Below, piece after piece: positions 43,450-51,298 of a stretch of DNA of 64,000 nucleotides. This stretch comes from Chloroflexota bacterium (GTDB lineage Bacteria > Chloroflexota > Dehalococcoidia > SHYB01). How positions within the stretch are numbered: the stretch's first letter is position 1; every line of letters starts with the position of its first letter. The notes beneath the pieces were generated by a model. That model ran no database searches, had not been told where the DNA came from, and worked only from the letters and a program-made list of their open reading frames with translations. The stretch covers positions 110,778-174,777 of the forward strand of contig VGPF01000001.1 in NCBI GenBank assembly GCA_016875535.1. Reading direction: 5' to 3'. The position numbers were made by a program, and so were the translations under genes.

Positions 43450-44355
43450 CTAGCGGGTGGCGGCGATGATGGAGGCGGCGGTGATGAACCAGGCGAGGAT
43501 GTTGAGGATGAGGGGCTTGTCCGTCAGGAAGATTTCCTCAGGACTACCACCTAGGTTCTTTTTGTGGATGAGGTAGAGGTAGCGGAAGAGCCCGAACATC
43601 ACGAAGGGGATCGTGAGCATCATGGCGTTGTTTTCGGGCAGGTTGTCCGCTGTGAAGGTGTAGAGGGCGTAGGCGACGAGGGTGGCCGGGGCGACGACGG
43701 CGACGAACTGATCCAGGAGCGCCACGGAGTATTCCTTCAGCACCGGGCGTTGATTTTCCCCTGATGCATCGAGGGTGGCCATCTCATTGCGGCGCTTGCC
43801 GAAGGAGATGAGGAGCGCCCCGAGGCTGGTCATGATGTAGAGCCAGGGCGAGATGGGCACATCTATGGCCAGCGCGCCCGCCGCCGCCCGCAGGACGAAG
43901 CCGCCGGCAACGGCCATGACGTCTATGATGACGAAATCCTTGAGCCGAACGCTATAACCGACGGTAAGCGCTAGGTAGACGATAGCAACATACCCGAAGT
44001 TCGCGTTAATCAGGAATGAGAGGGCTAGGCCTACTGCGGCCAGGGCGACCGCGGCGACGAGGGCGAAGCGGTGGTGGAGGCGGCCGGAAGCCAATGGGCG
44101 GTGCTGTTTTTTGGGGTGGAGGCGGTCTTCTTCGATATCGAAGTAGTCGTTGATGATGTAGGTGACGCCGGAGAGGATGGAGAAAGCGAAGAAGCCGAGG
44201 GTGGCCCAGCCGAAGAGGGAGAGCTCGCCGGAGAAATCGTCCGCCGCGTGGTCGCCCAGGGTAAAGAAGAAGGCAAGGTAGAGGAGCAGATTCTTGGCCC
44301 ACTGCTTGGGACGGAGGGCCAGGAGGAGATGCCAGAGCTGGCTGAGGGGGTTCAT
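43450..44355 (-). CDS. UbiA-family prenyltransferase, decaprenyl-phosphate phosphoribosyltransferase-like
   Basis: A 301-residue membrane protein with about eight helices. The first Asp-rich motif appears as INDYFDIEEDRLHPKK followed by HRPLASGRL. The second region is VGYSVRLKDFVIIDV. The RPKQWAKNLLL opening and KKQHRPLASG are characteristic of the DPPR synthase group (mycobacterial UbiA, which loads polyprenyl phosphate with phosphoribose). The start at 44355 gives the normal N-terminus. The next steps (DprE-like epimerase) are not in the window, so the product is inferred from similarity only. Confidence 0.85.
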   Translation of the reverse strand: MNPLSQLWHLLLALRPKQWAKNLLLYLAFFFTLGDHAADDFSGELSLFGWATLGFFAFSILSGVTYIINDYFDIEEDRLHPKKQHRPLASGRLHHRFALVAAVALAAVGLALSFLINANFGYVAIVYLALTVGYSVRLKDFVIIDVMAVAGGFVLRAAAGALAIDVPISPWLYIMTSLGALLISFGKRRNEMATLDASGENQRPVLKEYSVALLDQFVAVVAPATLVAYALYTFTADNLPENNAMMLTIPFVMFGLFRYLYLIHKKNLGGSPEEIFLTDKPLILNILAWFITAASIIAATR

Positions 44356-44371
44356 GGGCGGGGGAGGGGCG

Positions 44372-44398
44372 TCCACAGACCACACAGATATACAGAGA
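44372..44398. repeat. Dispersed intergenic repeat, CCACAGA/CACAGAT type, copy 2
   Basis: Begins TCCACAGACCACACAGAT and continues ATACAGAGA; partner of 29038-29064. The rest of the 242-base gap to tlyA holds TATCCGCAGAAAACGCAGAT (another phrase common in intergenic repeats), the tlyA -10 element and A/G-rich DNA. Confidence 0.55.
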
Positions 44399-44490
44399 GC
44401 TGGTTCGAGGGAAGGGAGAGGTTATCCGCAGAAAACGCAGATGTGTGAAAGGGAACCGGAAGAGAATCGCTTCGTGCGTTCATAGGGGCA

Positions 44491-44496
44491 TACAAT
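44491..44496 (+). promoter_or_regulatory. Candidate -10 element upstream of tlyA
   Basis: TACAAT about 100 bases before the tlyA ATG; no good -35. Confidence 0.3.
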
Positions 44497-44597
44497 ACGC
44501 AGAGGATGGCGAAACATCAAGCGGGAATGGAAGTCAGTGAGCGAGGAAAATAGGAAGAGAAGATAGGAAGATAGGAAGGCAGGATAGGCCGCGTCGC

Positions 44598-45338
44598 ATG
44601 AAACAGGTTAAGAAGCGAATAGACGTGCTCCTGGTTGAGAAGGGGCTAGCGGAAAGCCGGGAGAAGGCGAAGCGGATGCTGATGGCTGGTCAGGTGCGCA
44701 TCGGTACGGAGGTCATCAGCAAGCCGGGGGCGGTCGTCGCCGAGGATGCGCGGCTTGCGGTGGAGCGCGGGTTGCCGTATGTGAGCCGGGGCGGACTGAA
44801 GCTGGAGCGCGCGCTGGAGGCGTTCAAGATCGAGGTGCGGGGCAAGACGGCGCTGGACGTGGGCGCTTCCACGGGGGGATTCACCGATTGCCTGCTGCAG
44901 CGCGGCGCGGCAAAGGTCTATGCCGTGGATGTAGGGACGGACCAACTACACTACAAACTGCGCCAGGACAGGCGCGTGGTCTGCATGGAGGGCGTGAACG
45001 CCCATTACGACTTTGCGCTGCCGGAGGCGGTGGGGATCGTGACGGCGGATGTCTCGTTCATCTCTCTAACCAAGGTTCTGCCCCAGGCGCTGAAGCATCT
45101 TACGCCGGGCGGCACACTGGTCTGCCTGGTGAAGCCGCAGTTCGAGGCGGGGCGCGAGCAGGTGGGAAGGGGCGGCGTAGTGAAGGACCCGCGAACGCAC
45201 GGGGAGGTGCTTTCGAGCTTCCTTGTGTGGGCAATCGGACAGCGGCTGAGTTTCAGAGGACTAACGCCATCGCCCATCGAGGGAGACAAAGGCAACCGGG
45301 AGTTCCTGGCGGCGTTCGAGAGGCCGCTTGGGGGATAG
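44598..45338 (+). CDS. tlyA: TlyA-family rRNA (cytidine-2'-O)-methyltransferase
   Basis: A 246-residue protein with an N-terminal S4 RNA-binding domain (about 6-65, RIDVLLVEKGLAESREKAKR) and an FtsJ-like methyltransferase domain. The SAM motif is LDVGASTGGFTDCLL (86-100), followed by KVYAVDVGTDQL and CLVKPQFEAGREQVG. In mycobacteria TlyA methylates 16S and 23S rRNA and sets capreomycin sensitivity. It is often called hemolysin A, but there is no toxin feature. A purF promoter starts just downstream. Confidence 0.93.
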   Translation: MKQVKKRIDVLLVEKGLAESREKAKRMLMAGQVRIGTEVISKPGAVVAEDARLAVERGLPYVSRGGLKLERALEAFKIEVRGKTALDVGASTGGFTDCLLQRGAAKVYAVDVGTDQLHYKLRQDRRVVCMEGVNAHYDFALPEAVGIVTADVSFISLTKVLPQALKHLTPGGTLVCLVKPQFEAGREQVGRGGVVKDPRTHGEVLSSFLVWAIGQRLSFRGLTPSPIEGDKGNREFLAAFERPLGG

Positions 45339-45376
45339 CCTGCACGGGTTCTCATGAAAACGAGAAGATTTTCGCA

Positions 45377-45405
45377 TTGACCGCCAGGGAGGGCGTGACT
45401 ATACT
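45377..45405 (+). promoter_or_regulatory. purFMH promoter
   Basis: TTGACC (45377-45382), exactly 17 bases, TATACT (45400-45405): one of the best sigma-70-type promoters in the window. The leader to the purF TTG is about 56 bases. Confidence 0.65.
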
Positions 45406-45467
45406 GGTAGGGCGTTCATCGCACCTGCTGGTCGTTCCGATCCGCACAGCTCTCCAAAGGGGTAGGG

Positions 45468-46865
45468 TTGCTAGACAACCTGAACGAAAGCTGCGGAGTC
45501 TTCGGAGTCTACGCCCCCGGCGAAGACGTATCCCGCATTACCTTCTTCGGCATCTTCGCCCTGCAGCATCGCGGGCAAGAGAGCGCGGGGATCGCCACCG
45601 CCGACGGCGCGAAGCTGAACCTGCACACGCGGATGGGGCTCGTCTCCCAGGTCTTTGAAGAGGACGACCTGGAGCGGCTGAAGGGCCACATCGCCATCGG
45701 GCACACGCGGTATTCCACCACGGGCTCCAGCAAGATCGTGAACGCCCAGCCAATCCAGGTGAAGGGCCCCTGGGGGCCGATGGCGCTGGCGCACAACGGC
45801 AACATCGTGAACGCGGTGGAGCTGCGGGCCGACCTGGAGCGGCAAGGGGCGGAGTTCCAGACGACGACGGACTCAGAAGCTATCGCGTGGATGATCGCGC
45901 TGGCCCCGGGCAGGACGTGGCAGGAGCGCTTACGGTACGCGATGGCCCGCATCAAGGGGGCGTACAGCCTCACGATCATCACGTTGGATACGCTGATCGG
46001 CGTGCGGGACCCGCTGGGCGTGCGGCCGCTCTGCTTCGGGCGGCTGAACGGCGGCTGGGTGATCGCGTCCGAGACGTGCGCGCTGGAGCACCTGGGCGCC
46101 CATGTGGAGCGGGACGTGCGCCCCGGCGAAGTGCTTGTCATTGACAAGGACGGCGTCCAGACGTTCAACGGCGCGACAACGGAGCGCACGGCGGGCTGTG
46201 TCTTTGAGCTGATCTATTTCGCCCGGCCGGATAGCCGGATTGACGGGAACCCCGTCTACCAGGCGCGAGAGGCGATGGGGGCGCAGCTGGCGGTGGAGCA
46301 TGCGGTGGAGGCGGATATCGTCACGGGCGTGCCCGATTCGGCGGTAGCCGCGGGCCTGGGCTACGCGCGGCAGGCGAACATCCCGTACAGCCAGGCGCTG
46401 ACCAAGAACCGCTATGTAGGCAGAACGTTCATCCAGCCGGACCAGCGCCTGCGCGATCTGGGCGTGCGGCTGAAGTTCAACGCGCTGCCGGACGTGGTCC
46501 GGGGGAAGCGCGTGGTGCTGGTGGACGACAGCATCGTGCGGGGGACGACGACGCCGCACATCGTGAGCCTTTTGCGCAAGGCGGGCGCCGCCGAGGTGCA
46601 CATGCGCGTGTGCGCGCCGCCCATCCGCTGGGCGTGCCACTTCGGCGTGGACATGGCGACGAAGGCGGAGCTGATCGCGGCGCAGAAGACGGTGGAAGAG
46701 ATCAGGAAGAAGATCGGCGCGGACACGCTCGGCTACCTGAGCGTGGAGGGCCTGGCGAAGGCGACAGGGGGCGACGGCTCGAAGTTCTGCAACGCCTGCT
46801 TCACCGGGCGTTATCCGATCCCCGTCCAGCTTGAGCTGGACAAGTTTGCATTAGAAGTGGTGTAG
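45468..46865 (+). CDS. purF: Amidophosphoribosyltransferase
   Basis: PurF makes phosphoribosylamine from PRPP and glutamine, the first committed step of purine synthesis. The 465-residue protein starts at TTG (AAGGGG upstream). Cys9 in ESCGVFGVY is the glutaminase nucleophile after removal of a short propeptide. The PRPP motif is VVLVDDSIVRGTTT. Further cysteines (ERTAGCVFELIYFARP, KFCNACFTGRY) fit the 4Fe-4S type known from Bacillus. purM follows after 10 bases. Confidence 0.96.
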   Translation: MLDNLNESCGVFGVYAPGEDVSRITFFGIFALQHRGQESAGIATADGAKLNLHTRMGLVSQVFEEDDLERLKGHIAIGHTRYSTTGSSKIVNAQPIQVKGPWGPMALAHNGNIVNAVELRADLERQGAEFQTTTDSEAIAWMIALAPGRTWQERLRYAMARIKGAYSLTIITLDTLIGVRDPLGVRPLCFGRLNGGWVIASETCALEHLGAHVERDVRPGEVLVIDKDGVQTFNGATTERTAGCVFELIYFARPDSRIDGNPVYQAREAMGAQLAVEHAVEADIVTGVPDSAVAAGLGYARQANIPYSQALTKNRYVGRTFIQPDQRLRDLGVRLKFNALPDVVRGKRVVLVDDSIVRGTTTPHIVSLLRKAGAAEVHMRVCAPPIRWACHFGVDMATKAELIAAQKTVEEIRKKIGADTLGYLSVEGLAKATGGDGSKFCNACFTGRYPIPVQLELDKFALEVV

Positions 46866-46875
46866 AGGCCCCCGA

Positions 46876-47910
46876 GTGCATTCCCCGACGGACTCCGCCA
46901 ACCAGTACGCGGCGGCGGGCGTTGATATTGACGCCGCCGAGCGCGCGAAGCAGCTAATCAAGCCCCTGGCGCGCTCCACGGCGCGGCCGGGCTATATGTC
47001 GGACATCGGCTTCTTCGGGGCCTTTTTCCAGGTGCAGGGCTACAAAGAGCCCGTCCTTGTCTCCAGCACGGATTCCGTGGGCACGAAGGTGCTGATCGCG
47101 ATCCAGATGCGGAAGCTGGACACGGTGGGGCATGACATCGTCAATCACTGCGTCAACGATATCTTCGTCGGCGGCGCAGATCCGCTCTTCTTTCTCGATT
47201 ATCTCGGTCTGGGACACTTAGTTCCCGAGGAAGTGGAGCAGATCGTGAAGGGGCTGGCCGCGGCGTGCAAGGCAAACAACTGCTCGCTGGTGGGCGGCGA
47301 GACGGCGCAGCTCCCGGCGCTCTACAAGCCGGGAGATTTCGACCTGGTGGGCTTCATCGTGGGCGCGGTGGAGAAGAGCGGCATCATTGACGGCTCAACG
47401 ATCAAACCGGGAGACGCGATCATCGGGATCCCATCGAGCGGCCTGCACACGAACGGCTATTCCCTGGGGCGGCGGGTCTTCAACACGGAGAGCGACCCCA
47501 AGGCGCTTTCCGTGCGCCACGCCGACCTGGGGCGTACGCTGGGCGAAGCGCTGCTGGAGCCGCACCGCTCCTATTATCACGACGTGAAGCCGGTGATCGG
47601 GCAGGTGAAGGGGATGGCGCATATCACCGGAGGCGGCCTGCCGGGGAACGTGCCGCGGGTGCTGCCGAAGGGCGTGACGGCGGTCTTTGACCGCAAGGCG
47701 TGGAGCGTGCCGCCGCTCTTCCAGATGATCCAGCGGGCAGGCAAGGTGGACGACGAGGAGATGTTCAAGGTCTTCAACATGGGCATCGGCATGACGGTCT
47801 TCTGCGCGCCGGAGCACGTTCGCGCGATCACGGTCCGCATCCCGGATGCCAAGGTCATCGGGCAGGTCACGGCGCAGAGCGGCCCGCAGCGGGTCATTAT
47901 CAATCCCTGA
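46876..47910 (+). CDS. purM: Phosphoribosylformylglycinamidine cyclo-ligase
   Basis: PurM closes FGAM to AIR using ATP. The 344-residue protein has the N-terminal YAAAGVDIDAAERAKQLIKP, the glycine-rich DSVGTKVLIA and DTVGHDIVNHCVNDI region, LVGGETAQLPALY and the late HITGGGLPGNVPRVLP. GTG start, 10 bases after purF. purN, often next, is missing here; purH follows after 19 bases. Confidence 0.96.
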   Translation: MHSPTDSANQYAAAGVDIDAAERAKQLIKPLARSTARPGYMSDIGFFGAFFQVQGYKEPVLVSSTDSVGTKVLIAIQMRKLDTVGHDIVNHCVNDIFVGGADPLFFLDYLGLGHLVPEEVEQIVKGLAAACKANNCSLVGGETAQLPALYKPGDFDLVGFIVGAVEKSGIIDGSTIKPGDAIIGIPSSGLHTNGYSLGRRVFNTESDPKALSVRHADLGRTLGEALLEPHRSYYHDVKPVIGQVKGMAHITGGGLPGNVPRVLPKGVTAVFDRKAWSVPPLFQMIQRAGKVDDEEMFKVFNMGIGMTVFCAPEHVRAITVRIPDAKVIGQVTAQSGPQRVIINP

Positions 47911-47929
47911 TAGGCAACGGGGTTCCACT

Positions 47930-49456
47930 ATGAAAGCGATCGTCAGCGTTTCCGATAAACGCGGCCTGGTCCCATTCATCCAGAGCCTGCAGGGGCAGGG
48001 CCTGGACCTCTATAGCACCGGCGGGACGAAGAAGGCGTTGCAGGAGGCCGGGGTCAAGGTCCACGGGATCAGCGACCTGACGGGCTTCCCGGAGATTCTG
48101 GACGGACGGGTGAAGACGCTCCACCCGAAGTTGCACGGCGGCCTGCTGGCGAAGCGGAGCGACGCGAAGCACACGAATGAGTTGAAGGCGAACGCGATTG
48201 ACTACATAGACATAGTGGTGGTGAACCTCTATCCCTTCGTGCAGACGGCGAGCAAGCCGGGCGTAACCCTGGATGAGGCGCTGGAGAACATAGACATCGG
48301 CGGGCCGACGCTGCTGCGCGCCTCCGCGAAGAACTTCCCATCCGTGCTGGTGGTGGTGGACCCGGACGATTACGGCTGGGTGCAGGAGCGCCTGAAGGCC
48401 GGAGGCGTCTCCCAGGAAGAGCGGCGCAAGCTGGCGCAGAAGGCCTTCCAGCACGTGGCGCTGTACGATACGGCGATCGCCGGGTACCTGCGCGGCGAGG
48501 GCGACCCGTTCACGCAGGAGCTGACGATCGGCCTGACGCGGCTGCAGAGCCTCCGCTATGGGGAGAACCCGCACCAGAAGGCGGCCTTCTACCGGGAGGC
48601 ATTGAGCGGCGAGGGGACGATCGCCAGCGCGAAGCAGCTCCACGGCAAGGAGCTTTCCTACAACAATATCCTGGACGCAGACGCGGCATGGAGCGCCGCG
48701 CGGGATTTCTCCGGGCCGACGGCGGCGGTGATCAAGCACACGAACCCGTGCGGCCTGGCTTCGCACAGCGACCTTGCCGAGGCCTACCGGCGCGCCTATT
48801 CGGGAGACACCGTTTCGGCGTTCGGAGGCATCGTGGCGCTGAACCGCGAGGTTGACCTGGCGACGGCGGAGGAGATCCGGAAGATCTTCTATGAGATCGT
48901 CATCGCGCCCGGGTACAAGCCGGATGCGCTGGCGCTGCTCCAGAAGAAGAAGGACCTGCGCATCCTGCAGGTCCCGCTGCCCAAGGGCAAAGTCGCCACC
49001 GGGCTGGACTTCCGCCGGGTGACGGGCGGCATGCTGGCCCAGGGCTACGACGACATCGCGGAGGAGGCGAAGACGTGGAAGGCGGTCACGAAGCGGCAGC
49101 CGACGCCCCTAGAGCTGGAGCAGCTGGCCTTCGCATGGGGCGTGGTGAAGCACGTGAAATCGAATGCCATCGTGCTGGTGAAGGACAAGACGCTGGTGGG
49201 CATGGGCGCGGGCCAGCCGAACCGGGTGGTGAGCGTGCACCTGGCGCTGCGGGCTGCGGGCGAGAAGGCGAAGGGCTCTGTGCTGGCTTCGGACGCCTTC
49301 TTCCCCTTCCCGGACGGGCCACAGATGGCCCTGGCCGGAGGGATCACGGCGATTGCGCAGCCCGGCGGCTCCATCCGCGATGAAGAGGTGATCAAGGCGG
49401 CGGACGAGGCGGGCGCGACGATGCTCTTCACGGGCGTGCGGCACTTCAGGCATTAG
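47930..49456 (+). CDS. purH: Bifunctional AICAR transformylase/IMP cyclohydrolase
   Basis: PurH performs the last two steps to IMP. The 508-residue protein has the N-terminal MGS-like cyclohydrolase domain (AIVSVSDKRGLVPFIQSL, GGTKKAL, LHPKLHGGLL). The AICARFT domain follows with AAVIKHTNPCGLA, ending GGSIRDEEVIKAADEAG and TGVRHFRH. The start at 47930 (MKAIVSVSDK) is the only family-like one. It is last in purF-purM-purH. Confidence 0.97.
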   Translation: MKAIVSVSDKRGLVPFIQSLQGQGLDLYSTGGTKKALQEAGVKVHGISDLTGFPEILDGRVKTLHPKLHGGLLAKRSDAKHTNELKANAIDYIDIVVVNLYPFVQTASKPGVTLDEALENIDIGGPTLLRASAKNFPSVLVVVDPDDYGWVQERLKAGGVSQEERRKLAQKAFQHVALYDTAIAGYLRGEGDPFTQELTIGLTRLQSLRYGENPHQKAAFYREALSGEGTIASAKQLHGKELSYNNILDADAAWSAARDFSGPTAAVIKHTNPCGLASHSDLAEAYRRAYSGDTVSAFGGIVALNREVDLATAEEIRKIFYEIVIAPGYKPDALALLQKKKDLRILQVPLPKGKVATGLDFRRVTGGMLAQGYDDIAEEAKTWKAVTKRQPTPLELEQLAFAWGVVKHVKSNAIVLVKDKTLVGMGAGQPNRVVSVHLALRAAGEKAKGSVLASDAFFPFPDGPQMALAGGITAIAQPGGSIRDEEVIKAADEAGATMLFTGVRHFRH

Positions 49457-49514
49457 TCGCAGGCGCAAGAGGCGCGCGCTTCATCCGGCGCTCCTGGGGG
49501 AGAGGCCATGGGGC

Positions 49515-49520
49515 TATAAT
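49515..49520 (+). promoter_or_regulatory. Candidate -10 element of the ABC exporter operon
   Basis: A perfect TATAAT ends 11 bases before the ATG at 49532, leaving only about five leader bases. Confidence 0.4.
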
Positions 49521-49531
49521 AGGTAGCCTGC

Positions 49532-51298
49532 ATGAAGACGCTTGTCCGACTTCTCGCCTTCCTCCGTCCCCATAGAGGACTCGTCGCACTGGCCTTCCTG
49601 AGCCTTTTCGGCTCGACGGTCCTCTCGCTTGCCATGCCGCGCATCCTGGGCTCCTCAATTGACCGGGTGGCGGAGCAGGGCAAGTTCAGCTACCTGGCCT
49701 ACGCCGGCGTGGTTGTTATCGGCATCGCGCTCGGGCGGGGACTTTTCGCCTATTTTGAAAGTTACTTTCGCGAAGCCCTTTCCCAGCAGGTGGCCTACGA
49801 TATCCGCAACACCATCTACGATAAGCTCCAGCGCTTGAGCTTCGCCTACCACGATAGGCAGCAGACGGGCCAGCTGATGTCCCGCGCGACGGCGGACGTG
49901 GAGAACGTGCGGTGGTTCGTGAACATCGGCGTGGTGCGGCTGGTGTATCTCATCCTGCTCGTCGGCGCTGTGGCGGGCATCCTCATGAGCATTGACTGGG
50001 CGCTGGCGCTGATGTGCCTCGGCTTCCTCCCCATCGTGATGGCGCGGGGCGTGCACATCTCGCGGAAGCTGCGCGTGGTCTGGAACCGGGCGCAGGAAAT
50101 GACGGGCGAGCTGGGGACGCTGATGCAAGAGAGCATGGTGGGCATCAAGGTGGTGAAGGCCTTCCACCGGGCGGAGTACGAGGAGCGGAAGTTCGCCGCG
50201 AAGTCGCAGGAGCTTTCCGACGAGAACCTGCTGGCGGTGCGCGTCCAGGCGAGCAATACACCGCTGATGAACTTCCTCTTCACAGGGCTCATCGGCCTGA
50301 TGCTGTGGTACGGCGGCCACCAGATCATTGACGGCAAGCTGACGCCGGGCGAGCTGACGCAATTCATCCTTTACATGGCGATGCTGCAGATGCCGGTGCG
50401 CATCACGGGCTTCCTGATCAACCTGGTGGCGCGCGCGATCTCCTCCGGCGACCGCATCTTCGAGATCTTGGACGCGAAATCGCCGGTGGAAGAGCGGCCG
50501 GGCGCGGTGGAGCTGAAGGATGTGAAAGGGCACATCGCCTTTGAGCGTGTCTCGTTCGATTACGAAGCGACGGCGCCGCTGCTGCGCGACGTTTCGGTCG
50601 AGGCGAAGCCGGGAGAAGTGGTCGCGCTCCTGGGAGCGACGGGCTCCGGCAAGACGACGCTGGTGCAGCTCCTGCCCAGGTTTTACGACGTGACGGCCGG
50701 GCGCATCACGATAGACGGGACGGACGTGCGCGATGTGACGCTGGAATCGCTGCGGCGCACGGTAGGCGTGGTGCAACAGGATATCTTCCTTTTCTCGGCG
50801 ACGGCGCGGGACAACATCGCGTACGGCGCGCAGAAGGCGACGCGAGAGCAGGTGGAGTGGGCGGCGAAGATCGCACGCCTCCACGATTTCATCATGAGCC
50901 TGCCGCAGGGCTATGACACCTGGGTGGGCGAGCGCGGCATCACACTCTCCGGCGGCCAGAAGCAGCGGGTAGCCATCGCGCGGACGCTGCTGACGGATCC
51001 GCGCATCATCGTGCTGGACGATTCGACTTCCAGCGTGGACACGAAGACGGAGTTCGAGATACGGGAGGCGCTGAACCGCCTGATGCAGGGGCGCACAACA
51101 TTCGTCATCGCGCAGCGCCTTTCCACGCTGAAGCACGCGAACCTGATCCTGGTGTTGAAGGACGGGCGCATCCTCCAGCGGGGCACCCACGAATCGCTCC
51201 TGCGCGAGGTGGGGCTCTACCGGGAGATCTACGAACTGCAGCTGCGCCCCCAGGAAGAGGCGGGCGCGTTGGGCGCGCCTGCAGAGGCGCGGCGATGA
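49532..51298 (+). CDS. ABC exporter half-transporter with degenerate ATP site
   Basis: A 588-residue type IV ABC half-transporter: six membrane helices (about 15-310) then the nucleotide-binding domain. Walker A LGATGSGKTTLV is near 367-378, and the signature LSGGQKQRVAIA is canonical. Two catalytic residues are changed: after Walker B Asp496 the general-base Glu is Asp497 (IVLDDSTSSVD), and the switch His is Gln528 (FVIAQRLST). The partner gene, overlapping by four bases, has the canonical Glu and His but a changed signature. Such asymmetry defines heterodimeric exporters such as TM287/288 and BmrCD. The substrate is unknown; drugs or lipids are usual. Confidence 0.92.
   Translation: MKTLVRLLAFLRPHRGLVALAFLSLFGSTVLSLAMPRILGSSIDRVAEQGKFSYLAYAGVVVIGIALGRGLFAYFESYFREALSQQVAYDIRNTIYDKLQRLSFAYHDRQQTGQLMSRATADVENVRWFVNIGVVRLVYLILLVGAVAGILMSIDWALALMCLGFLPIVMARGVHISRKLRVVWNRAQEMTGELGTLMQESMVGIKVVKAFHRAEYEERKFAAKSQELSDENLLAVRVQASNTPLMNFLFTGLIGLMLWYGGHQIIDGKLTPGELTQFILYMAMLQMPVRITGFLINLVARAISSGDRIFEILDAKSPVEERPGAVELKDVKGHIAFERVSFDYEATAPLLRDVSVEAKPGEVVALLGATGSGKTTLVQLLPRFYDVTAGRITIDGTDVRDVTLESLRRTVGVVQQDIFLFSATARDNIAYGAQKATREQVEWAAKIARLHDFIMSLPQGYDTWVGERGITLSGGQKQRVAIARTLLTDPRIIVLDDSTSSVDTKTEFEIREALNRLMQGRTTFVIAQRLSTLKHANLILVLKDGRILQRGTHESLLREVGLYREIYELQLRPQEEAGALGAPAEARR

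Noticed and set aside
44598..45338. Hemolysin
   Set aside because: The common name for TlyA is historical; S4 and FtsJ methyltransferase motifs identify an rRNA methyltransferase.
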